NCBI GenBank assembly: GCA_002103075.1 | Contig: DABG01000013.1 | Coordinates: 1-60,469 of the forward strand | DNA length: 60,469 bases | Origin: Candidatus Gastranaerophilales bacterium HUM_9 | GTDB lineage: Bacteria; Cyanobacteriota; Vampirovibrionia; Gastranaerophilales; Gastranaerophilaceae | Direction of reading: 5' to 3' | In this document: positions 53,860 to 60,469 of the stretch, piece by piece | Layout of the letters: each line of letters opens with the position of its first letter | Position numbering within the stretch: the stretch's first letter is position 1 | Notes under the pieces: generated by a model | The model's input: only the letters and a program-made list of their open reading frames with translations | Told to the model about the DNA's origin: nothing | Databases searched by the model: none | Translations under genes and position numbers: made by a program

Positions 53860-53926
53860 ATTATAGCATAACTACGTACTATCAGTACGTATAATTTAAT
53901 ATAAATTTACGTTTCAATAGTACGTA
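53860..53926. promoter_or_regulatory. Operator palindrome between divergent acyltransferase and XRE promoters
   Basis: TACGTACT ATC AGTACGTA (53873-53891) is a perfect 8-bp inverted repeat. Its right arm runs into the XRE -10 box TATAAT (53890-53895). A third half-site AGTACGTA (53919-53926) lies one base before the ATG. The minus-strand extended -10 TGCTATAAT (TATAAT at 53860-53865) for the acyltransferase is on the other side. The layout suggests autorepression by the XRE protein and control of both genes. Confidence 0.7.
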
Positions 53927-53927
53927 T

Positions 53928-54143
53928 ATGGATAAAGAGTTTTACATAAATCTTGGTAAGAATATAAAGAAACGTAGAAAAGAACTTGGATTATCACAAC
54001 AAGGGTTGGCAGATAAATTAGAGTTATCGCTTAATTTTGTGGGCAAAATTGAGGTTGCTTTTTCAAAACCATCACTTGATACGGTGATTAAAATAGCAGA
54101 TGTTTTGGAAACTTCTGTTTCTGATTTGTGTAAATTTGAGTGA
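53928..54143 (+). CDS. XRE-family transcriptional regulator
   Basis: A 71-residue Cro/C1-type DNA-binding protein consisting only of the helix-turn-helix domain (KKRRKELGLSQQGLADKLEL then LNFVGKIEVAFSKPSLDTVIK). It ends in TGA. Its size suits a dimeric repressor binding the adjacent palindrome. Confidence 0.93.
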   Translation: MDKEFYINLGKNIKKRRKELGLSQQGLADKLELSLNFVGKIEVAFSKPSLDTVIKIADVLETSVSDLCKFE

Positions 54144-54157
54144 TGAGATTAAGGTAT

Positions 54158-54240
54158 AATGCCGTAAACAAAAAAGATAGTCGTAGGTTGGGGTTTCTAC
54201 CCCAACAAAATGCTTGCAATGACGTAAACAAAAAAGATAG
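54158..54240. repeat. 23-bp direct repeats flanking a GTTGGGGT hairpin
   Basis: Bases 54158-54180 and 54218-54240 are identical except at one position and are exactly 60 bp apart. The hairpin 54187-54206 lies between them. Confidence 0.85.
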
Positions 54241-54261
54241 AACCGAAGTCCTATCTTTTTT
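54229..54261. terminator. Bidirectional terminator between XRE gene and gyrB
   Basis: AAAAAAGATAG / CTATCTTTTTT with a ten-base loop. A run on both sides serves both convergent genes. Confidence 0.85.
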
Positions 54262-54285
54262 CTATTTATAAAAGGTTTACCCTTA

Positions 54286-56724
54286 TTATGTATCAATGTT
54301 TGTAGCATATTGTGCGTGGGTTTGGATAAAGTCACGTCTTGGCTCAACCTTGTCACCCATCAATACGTCAAATAATTGGTCACACAACATTGCGTCTTCA
54401 ATATTTACCTTTAACAATGTTCTTGTTTTAGGGTCCATTGTTGTTTCCCAAAGTTGTTGTGGCATCATTTCACCTAAACCTTTGAATCGTTGGATTGTTA
54501 ATCCTTTTTGTCCTCTATCATCAATCGTTTTTTGTAATTGTTCAAATGATGTGATTTCGTGTCTTGTTTCATCGGTTTGTAAATACAACATTTGTTCTTC
54601 TTCTATCAAGAAATCTCTTATGATAGGATAAGAATTTTTTAAACGCTTAAATTCGTTACTCTTAATGATGTTAGGAGTAATCAATTCTGATTCCTCATCG
54701 TTCAAGTGTAAAACGATGTTATAACGTGCGTTTTCAGCGTTGTATTTCAATTCTACAGAATAATCTTTTGCTTCTGCAACATTATAGTTTTCTGCGTGGT
54801 CTTTCAAATAATGTTGTAAGTAAGCAATGATTTCGTTCATTCTTGCTTGGTCTTCAAAGTCTTCAACTGTGATTTCTGATCTTATCAAACCTCTAAGTAC
54901 AACTGATGGAATGATGTTCAAGATAGGGTTGTTATATGAACGATAGAAAGTTGTCATATTGCCAATCATAGCGATTAATTCATCACCACTTAATGATTTA
55001 GAACCACTTCTATTGCTTAATGATAAGTTCTTAACACCACGTTCTTTTAACATCTTATCCATTGCTTTTTCATCATACAAGTATTCAGATGTTTTACCAC
55101 TTGTAACCTTGAACAAAGGTGGCTGAGCGATATATACATAACCCTCTTCAATCATAGGTCTTGCGTATCTGAAGAAGAATGTCAACATCAATGTTCTAAT
55201 GTGTGCACCATCAACGTCGGCATCGGTCATGATGATAATTTTGTGATATCTAAGTTTTGAGATATCAACTTCTTCAGGGTTTCTGCTAATCTTGATACCA
55301 AACGCTTGAACCATTGCTTGAATAGAATCACTGTTGTAAATCTTATCAAGTCTAGCTTTTTCAACATTCAAGATTTTACCTCTAAGTGGTAAGATAGCTT
55401 GGAACATTCTGTTTCTACCTTGTTTTGCAGAACCGCCAGCTGAGTCACCTTCGACTATGTAGATTTCACATTGTGCTGGATCTCTGTTTGAACAGTCTGC
55501 CAATTTACCTGGAAGAGTTGATGTTTCTAATACGTTTTTACGTCTTGTTAATTCTCTTGCTTTTCTTGCTGCTTCTCTTGCTCTTTGAGCTTGAAGCGTT
55601 TTTTCAATGATTTGTTTTGCAATCTTAGGATTGAATTCTAACCATTCTTGTAGCTTTTCTTTAACAGCATCTTGAACTGCACCCATAGCCTCTTGGCTAC
55701 CAAGTTTTTCTTTTGTTTGACCTTCAAATTCAGGGTTGCCTAACTTAACGCTGACAATCGCTGTTAAACCTTCTCTAACGTCATCACCTGATAGGTTTTG
55801 TTCAGAGTTTTTCAAGATGTTGTTTTTTCTTGCATAATCGTTTAATACACGAGTGATAGCATTTCTGAACCCTGTTAAGTGAGTACCACCGTTGTGGGTG
55901 TTGATGTTGTTAGCGAATGACAAGATAGATTCACTATAAGAATCTGTGTATTGCATTGCAACTTCAACTCTCATACCATCAACTTCTTTGTCTATATAAA
56001 TAGGTTTTTCAAACATAGGAGTTTTGTTTTTGTTCAAGTATTCAACGTAACTCGCAATACCACCTTCGTAGTGGAATACTTGTTCGTCAGGTTGACCATC
56101 TCTTTCATCAAGAAGAACAATTTTTAAACCTTTGTTCAAGAATGCCATTTCTCTGAATCTTGTTGCAATAACATCGTTATCAATAACAGTTGTTTCTGTA
56201 AAGATTTCAGGGTCTAGCCAGAAGGTTGATTTTGTACCTGTTTTCAAAGTTTCTTTTCCTTTTTCTACAGGAGCAGTAGCTTCACCTCTCAAGTATTGTT
56301 GTTTCCAAACAAAACCTTGACGTGAAACTTCTACAATCATCTTTTCAGACAATGCGTTTACAACAGATGCACCTACACCGTGAAGTCCGCCTGATACTTT
56401 ATATCCGCCGTCACCAAATTTTCCACCTGCGTGAAGAACTGTGTGAACGATTTCTAGTGCTGATTTTCCTGTTTCTGGTTTAACATCAACCGGAATACCA
56501 CGACCGTTATCTTCTACTGTTACACTGTTATCTTTGTGAACAGTTACTTTGATTTCTGTACAATATCCTGCTAATGATTCGTCAATAGAGTTATCAACGA
56601 TTTCATAAATACAGTGGTGCAAACCTCTTTGTGAGGTTGAACCGATATACATACCAGGACGCATTCTTACGGCTTCTAATCCTTCAAGAACCCTGATATT
56701 ACTGGCATCATAACCTTGTGTCAT
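54286..56724 (-). CDS. gyrB: DNA gyrase subunit B
   Basis: An 812-residue ATPase subunit of gyrase. The GHKL ATPase has VDNSIDESLAGYC, VEDNGRGIPVD and GLHGVGASVVNALS. The TOPRIM domain has EGDSAGGSAKQGRNR and DADVDGAHIRTL. A C-terminal QRFKGLGEMMPQQLWETTMDP tail follows. It is about 170 residues longer than the short form because an extra domain (about 560-740) sits inside the TOPRIM region, as in many Gram-negative GyrB. gyrA is not nearby. Confidence 0.98.
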   Translation of the reverse strand: MTQGYDASNIRVLEGLEAVRMRPGMYIGSTSQRGLHHCIYEIVDNSIDESLAGYCTEIKVTVHKDNSVTVEDNGRGIPVDVKPETGKSALEIVHTVLHAGGKFGDGGYKVSGGLHGVGASVVNALSEKMIVEVSRQGFVWKQQYLRGEATAPVEKGKETLKTGTKSTFWLDPEIFTETTVIDNDVIATRFREMAFLNKGLKIVLLDERDGQPDEQVFHYEGGIASYVEYLNKNKTPMFEKPIYIDKEVDGMRVEVAMQYTDSYSESILSFANNINTHNGGTHLTGFRNAITRVLNDYARKNNILKNSEQNLSGDDVREGLTAIVSVKLGNPEFEGQTKEKLGSQEAMGAVQDAVKEKLQEWLEFNPKIAKQIIEKTLQAQRAREAARKARELTRRKNVLETSTLPGKLADCSNRDPAQCEIYIVEGDSAGGSAKQGRNRMFQAILPLRGKILNVEKARLDKIYNSDSIQAMVQAFGIKISRNPEEVDISKLRYHKIIIMTDADVDGAHIRTLMLTFFFRYARPMIEEGYVYIAQPPLFKVTSGKTSEYLYDEKAMDKMLKERGVKNLSLSNRSGSKSLSGDELIAMIGNMTTFYRSYNNPILNIIPSVVLRGLIRSEITVEDFEDQARMNEIIAYLQHYLKDHAENYNVAEAKDYSVELKYNAENARYNIVLHLNDEESELITPNIIKSNEFKRLKNSYPIIRDFLIEEEQMLYLQTDETRHEITSFEQLQKTIDDRGQKGLTIQRFKGLGEMMPQQLWETTMDPKTRTLLKVNIEDAMLCDQLFDVLMGDKVEPRRDFIQTHAQYATNIDT

Positions 56725-57066
56725 TTAAAATTTCTCCTCAAGCCTTTTTCTCAATTCTTTTTACTTATTATATCATAAAAACACTCTAATAATACTAATA
56801 TTAACAATTTTTAATTGCAAAATAAATATGTACGCAGGGATTCTTCGCTTGCGATACAAAGTATTTGAAAACCACTCTGAATGACTGTTTAGTTTGTCAT
56901 CCAGAGGGAGTGAAACGACCGAAGGATCCCCTTGAACATCTGAATATAATTTATAATTTACTAAGAATTTTTCTTGTTCCCTTAACAAAACTTATCGTTA
57001 TCCTAAAGTTTTTTTAAAATATGTCGTAATAGGGAATATTGTACGAATAAAAGAAAGGAATGTGTA
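56725..57066. repeat. Intergenic region with a GCAGGGATTC/GTCATCCAGAGG repeat module
   Basis: Bases 56828-56940 hold GCAGGGATTCTTCGCTTGC and then a GTCATCCAGAGGGAGTG module with CGACCGAAGGATCCCC. No gene is seen in the rest. AAAGGA before 57067 is the ribosome site of the next gene. Confidence 0.7.
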
Positions 57067-58311
57067 ATGGGTTTTGAGTATACCGTGAATGGTAATGATA
57101 AAGGTTTGAGCTATATTTTCTTGGAGCAAGCTAAAAAACTTGATGGTTTTGATGAATCCAAACAAATCGACTGGAATCAGGTTATGAATGTCTTTGACGA
57201 AATCCAACAAGAAAAACAATCGAATAATGAGTCCTTGTTTAGCGGTGGTACTGATAAAACTAAAAAAGGATACGGCAGTAGTTATACAATTAAAAAGAAC
57301 GATAAAATCCAACTTTCAGATGCAGACTTGAATAAAATATATACAGCAATGGGTGTAGATCTGAATAAATCAAAAGGTGTAGCAAATCTGGCACCTAAAG
57401 ATCAAAATCCACCACAAAATGGTGCAAATTTATCTAATAAAACAGCAACTTTAACTGATTTAGAAAAAGCCGGTAAGAAAGATATACAAGACGGTGAAAC
57501 TACAATTAATAATCAAATAGTAAACTATTATAATGGATATGTAAGTTCCATCAGTGATAAGAATAATTATGTTCAAAGAATGATTCTTAGAAATAATGAT
57601 GGAAGTATTAATAGTTTTTCAGATTATGAAAATGATGTAAACGGTAATCCTGTAAAAATGTATATTTATGACAATAATGGTAAATTGATGGAAACTCGTG
57701 AATTTGTTAATGGTTCAAATGGTAGGGCATTAAGAACAATCTCTAGAAATCCAGATGGTACTGTAAAAGATTACACAGACTGGCAATATGATAGTTCTGG
57801 TAAAACTACAAAACAAACAGAACGTAATGCAGATGGTTCTGCAAAAGGTGTTTACTATTATCAATATGAAAATTTAAAAGATACTAATGGTAATATTACT
57901 GGTTCTTATGAATATCAACGTGATGCTTTAACGCAAGGACGTATTAGTAGGCAAATAGAACGAGATAAAAATGGTAATGTTATAGGTGTTTATGAATATG
58001 AACACGATATATCTGGTAAAAAGAGTAAACAAGTAGAAAAAGATGCCGCTGGCAATATTATAAGTACAAGTGAAATAGAAAATGATGAATATGGTCGTAA
58101 TATGAAACGAATACGGAAAAATCTGCAAGGTTCTGTTACTGGAATATTTGAGAGTGAATATGATTCATCTGGTAGACGAATTAAACTGATAGAAAAAGAT
58201 GCAAACGGTAATGTAAAATTCTATACGATATATTCAGAATGGGATTCAAATACTAAAGATCCAATAAAAGGACAAGAATATGATGCAAAAGGACATAAGA
58301 TAAACGATTAA
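57067..58311 (+). CDS. YD-type repeat protein
   Basis: A 414-residue protein. Residues 1-105 are helical and polar with no signal peptide. From about 165 to the end there are some 10 repeats of about 25 residues with an ERDANGNVxGVYEYEYDxSG-like pattern, related in style to YD/RHS and YwqK-type repeats. Such repeats form beta-sheet spirals that bind carbohydrate or encase toxins. No toxin tip is present. The lack of a Sec signal and the MGF...NG start leave room for export by another route. Single gene between two terminator-like regions. Confidence 0.8.
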   Translation: MGFEYTVNGNDKGLSYIFLEQAKKLDGFDESKQIDWNQVMNVFDEIQQEKQSNNESLFSGGTDKTKKGYGSSYTIKKNDKIQLSDADLNKIYTAMGVDLNKSKGVANLAPKDQNPPQNGANLSNKTATLTDLEKAGKKDIQDGETTINNQIVNYYNGYVSSISDKNNYVQRMILRNNDGSINSFSDYENDVNGNPVKMYIYDNNGKLMETREFVNGSNGRALRTISRNPDGTVKDYTDWQYDSSGKTTKQTERNADGSAKGVYYYQYENLKDTNGNITGSYEYQRDALTQGRISRQIERDKNGNVIGVYEYEHDISGKKSKQVEKDAAGNIISTSEIENDEYGRNMKRIRKNLQGSVTGIFESEYDSSGRRIKLIEKDANGNVKFYTIYSEWDSNTKDPIKGQEYDAKGHKIND

Positions 58312-58326
58312 ATTGTTTAATTATTA

Positions 58327-58366
58327 AAAAGGTGCGGGATTGCTTTGCAATCCCGCACCTTTTTTA
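58327..58366. terminator. Bidirectional terminator
   Basis: GGTGCGGGATTGC / GCAATCCCGCACC perfect stem with a TTT loop, A run before and T run after. Shared by the YD gene and the convergent PPi-PFK gene. Confidence 0.92.
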
Positions 58367-58382
58367 TCTTTAAAAAACGTTA

Positions 58383-60065
58383 TTAAACATTTAATAATTT
58401 TTTAGATTGTTCAAGAGCAAGTGTTCTTGTTGTGATGTCACAAACAGAACTTGGTCCAAAGTATTGGATAGCTCCTGGGAACAAGTATCTGTCGTTCATA
58501 GCCCAGTCTTCTCTGTTGTCAGCTAGTTGTTTGAATACAGGTCCATCAAGTTCTACAAGAGCTTTTTTGATAACTGGTTTCATTTCGCCGTGACGTCTTT
58601 CCATATTCATCATCATTGTCAATGGAACACCACCTGCAATCCATTCAGTTGCAGGAGCTGTCAAGTTTCTAACTGATGATAAGTAACCAGTCAAACCGAA
58701 GCTAATCAAAGCAAATGCGTTAAAACCTAATGAATAGCAATAGTCTGCATCAAAGTTTGATGGGAATGCACAACGTCCTTCGTAACCGAAGAAGTGTGAT
58801 TGTGCAGAGAATTTACCATTGTATTTACCTGCAGCTTTCAATTCGTTCAATTTTTCTTCAATCATAGAGATTAAAAGTTTTTCTGTTTCAATTCTTGAAA
58901 CTTGAACGTTACCGTGTGGGTCTCTATCCATCAACAATTGAGATTTAATCAATGTTGGTAATGAAGAGAATACCTTAGCGTTTTCGCTAGACAATGTGTT
59001 TTCGATGATAGCGAATTTTTCAGTTTGGCTAGCTGATGTATATTTTGCATCTTTTTCCAAGCTGCTCATAATATCGTTAAGGTTAGCAATCATAGCACCC
59101 ATTTCAGGAATGAATTCAATCAATCCTTCAGGGATAACTGCGATACCGAAGTTCTTTTTGTTTTCAGAACGTCTTACGATAATGTCTGTCATATAATCAA
59201 TGATTGATGCCAATGACATTTTCTTAGCTTCAACTTCTTCTGATATCAATGTGATATTAGGTTGAGTTTGTAAAGCTGCTTCAAGAGCTACGTGAGAAGC
59301 ACTTCTACCCATAATCTTGATAAAGTGCCAGTATTTCTTAGCTGAGTTAGCATCTCTTTGGATATTACCGATAAGTTCGCCATAAGTTTTTGTAGCTGTA
59401 TCGAAACCGAAAGAAATTTCGATTTGTTCATTCTTAAGGTCGCCGTCGATTGTTTTAGGACAACCAATTACTTGGATACCAGCGTTGTTTGCAACGAACC
59501 ATTCAGCCAACAATGCAGCGTTTGTGTTAGAGTCGTCACCACCGATGATAACAACAGCTTTGATACCTAATTTTTGACAAACAGCAAGTGATTTTTTGAA
59601 TTGTTCTTCTGTTTCTAATTTTGTTCTACCAGAACCGATGATATCGAAACCACCTGTGTTTCTGTAATCATTGATGAATTCGTCATTGAATTCAACATAT
59701 TCGCCCTCGATAATACCGCTTGGTCCACCTAAGAAACCATAAAGTTTGTTTGATGGGTTAGCTTGTTTGATAGCGTCATACAAACCAGCAATAACGTTGT
59801 GTCCACCAGGAGCTTGACCACCTGATAAGATTACACCAACATTCATAGCATCATAGCTGTTTGAATTTGATGATGTTTTGAATGTTACGGTTGGTTTGCC
59901 GTAAGTGTTTTTGAATAATTCTTGAATTTCAGCTTGGTTAGCAACAGATTCTGTTTTGTTTCCTTCTTCTGCAACCAATTTGTTTATGCCTTCTGATAAA
60001 GATGAAGGTAATTTAGGTTGATATTTTAATCTTTCAATTTGTAATGGTGATAAATTTTTCATCAT
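58383..60065 (-). CDS. pfp: Diphosphate-fructose-6-phosphate 1-phosphotransferase (PPi-PFK, long form)
   Basis: A 560-residue phosphofructokinase. It reversibly phosphorylates fructose-6-phosphate with pyrophosphate. NVGVILSGGQAPGGHNVIAG, IIGGDDSNTNA and CPKTIDGDL are the active-site motifs. The Asp pair in GGDD in place of the ATP-enzyme GGDGS is characteristic of PPi use. The length matches the plant-beta/Borrelia-type long clade. AAAGG precedes two consecutive ATG codons. Confidence 0.95.
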   Translation of the reverse strand: MMKNLSPLQIERLKYQPKLPSSLSEGINKLVAEEGNKTESVANQAEIQELFKNTYGKPTVTFKTSSNSNSYDAMNVGVILSGGQAPGGHNVIAGLYDAIKQANPSNKLYGFLGGPSGIIEGEYVEFNDEFINDYRNTGGFDIIGSGRTKLETEEQFKKSLAVCQKLGIKAVVIIGGDDSNTNAALLAEWFVANNAGIQVIGCPKTIDGDLKNEQIEISFGFDTATKTYGELIGNIQRDANSAKKYWHFIKIMGRSASHVALEAALQTQPNITLISEEVEAKKMSLASIIDYMTDIIVRRSENKKNFGIAVIPEGLIEFIPEMGAMIANLNDIMSSLEKDAKYTSASQTEKFAIIENTLSSENAKVFSSLPTLIKSQLLMDRDPHGNVQVSRIETEKLLISMIEEKLNELKAAGKYNGKFSAQSHFFGYEGRCAFPSNFDADYCYSLGFNAFALISFGLTGYLSSVRNLTAPATEWIAGGVPLTMMMNMERRHGEMKPVIKKALVELDGPVFKQLADNREDWAMNDRYLFPGAIQYFGPSSVCDITTRTLALEQSKKLLNV

Positions 60066-60208
60066 AAAACCTTTCTTTTTTACTACTTAGGATAACTTCC
60101 ATCTACAGATATATTATATTATCAACATAAAAAAAATACTAATAATTTCAGGCATGAGTACTATTCTAAGATTGTTTTGTAACGAATTGTAAAGGATATA
60201 AAATAAAA

Positions 60209-60302
60209 AAGGCAATTTTTTAATCTTAAAATACTTTATAAAAGTATAAAGCTCTCTCTTCTTATTTAAACGGACAGACCTTGATAACAAGGTCTTTTTT
60301 TT
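60209..60302 (+). ncRNA. Possible small transcript with conserved upstream module and terminator
   Basis: GGCAATT and ACTTTATAAAAGTATA (60233-60248) repeat the module at 44431-44470 with identical spacing. A perfect AGACCTTG/CAAGGTCT terminator with T run follows at 60276-60302. No credible ORF lies between, so a transcript of some 40-60 nt is possible. Confidence 0.35.
60276..60302 (+). terminator. Rho-independent terminator
   Basis: AGACCTTG ATAA CAAGGTCT followed by seven T. Confidence 0.85.
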
Positions 60303-60324
60303 ATGGAAAAATAATTTGGATAAT

Positions 60325-60359
60325 AAAAAGGACACGCTAACCATTCGGTTAGTGTGTCC
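60325..60359 (-). terminator. Terminator of the Cys/Lys-rich gene
   Basis: GGACACGCTAACC ATTC GGTTAGTGTGTCC with one wobble pair; read on the minus strand a T run follows. Confidence 0.85.
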
Positions 60360-60399
60360 TGACTTTACAAAAATTTCATAAAATCACAAAATAATTAGA

Positions 60400-60469
60400 T
60401 TATTTTGATTTTTTACATTTTTTGCCTTTGCATTTAGCTGAGTCGTTTGCTTTGCATTTGTCACAGTCG
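60400..60469 (-). CDS. C-terminal end of a Cys/Lys-rich protein (5' truncated)
   Basis: The minus-strand frame open to the window edge encodes 22 residues, DCDKCKANDSAKCKGKKCKK then SK and TAA. Four Cys, three of them in CxxC or near spacing, and many Lys suggest a small metal-binding or nucleic-acid-binding tail. The terminator downstream supports a real gene. Only the tail is visible, so no family is assigned. Confidence 0.6.
   Translation of the reverse strand, partial: DCDKCKANDSAKCKGKKCKKSK

Noticed and set aside
60114..60344. Minus-strand 76-codon frame
   Set aside because: Crosses two terminators and the conserved upstream module, with a composition expected of AT-rich noncoding DNA.
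1..60469. tRNA, rRNA, tmRNA or known riboswitch genes
   Set aside because: I saw no cloverleaf, rRNA-like segment or recognisable riboswitch core on either strand by reading; a covariance-model scan would be decisive.

Overview
The window is an AT-rich bacterial chromosome segment using the standard code, with densely packed genes on both strands. Its mix of a flagellar/type III-type export module, MutS2, a long PPi-dependent phosphofructokinase, a GH77 glucanotransferase, many TPR/HEAT proteins and lineage-specific short proteins best fits an uncultured, gut-type Vampirovibrionia/Melainabacteria (Gastranaerophilales-like) genome. That placement is inference from gene content, not a computed phylogeny.

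Layout. 1-5834: a truncated proline-rich repeat protein (possibly FliK-like), a small DMT-type membrane protein, and a run of lineage-specific genes (2235-5834), two of which share an N-terminal signature. 5927-8611: uppS converges on a three-gene remnant of the spc ribosomal operon (rpsH-rplF-rplR, minus strand) whose rpsH-rplF gap is filled by a tandem run of repeat elements. 8922-15257: a 42-codon gene with its own terminator, then fliE-fliF-fliG-like-fliH-flhA. 15373-19129: a C-terminal processing protease and recJ, nearly abutting. 19441-25120 (minus): DprA-like, HEAT-repeat, small protein, mutS2 and an HMGL-type aldolase, probably one operon. 25209-27725: pcrA/uvrD helicase. 27876-30777 (minus): tsaD, an orphan sugar ABC permease and galE. 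30895-35138: obgE, malQ and a TPR-NHL lipid/secreted-type protein overlapping malQ. 35232-40195 (minus): coiled-coil protein, dusB, a large TPR protein and a membrane HExxH protein. 40345-45024: gatC, pyrG, ilvC, a YhaM-like nuclease and two small proteins. 45264-48678 (minus): an aminotransferase and glutamine-dependent nadE. 49231-50335: rpsL-rpsG and a small protein. 50639-53027: a small GTG-start protein and uvrB. 53322-54143: a hexapeptide acyltransferase and an XRE regulator diverging across a perfect operator palindrome. 54286-60065: gyrB, a YD-type repeat protein and PPi-PFK. The last bases hold the 3' end of a Cys/Lys-rich gene.

The most interesting biology is the flagellar-type export module: FliE, FliF, FliH and FlhA are recognisable, but the gene in the FliG position has a large unfamiliar N-terminal domain, and its C-terminus does not look like a motor domain. 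Several lineage-specific proteins look like possible secreted partners: two begin with a common MGxxASxxR pattern, and one tiny acidic protein shares MxFGxNG with FliE.

The second theme is intergenic DNA. Nearly every long gap is built from short mobile-looking modules: GGATT...AATCC elements of about 85-124 bp (two copies differ at 3 positions over 119 bp), GTTGGGGT hairpins, and GTCATTC/GTCATTGCG repeats, often nested in one another. A third theme is promoters placed so close to the ATG that the transcripts would be leaderless (uvrB, tsaD, the DMT gene, fliG-like).
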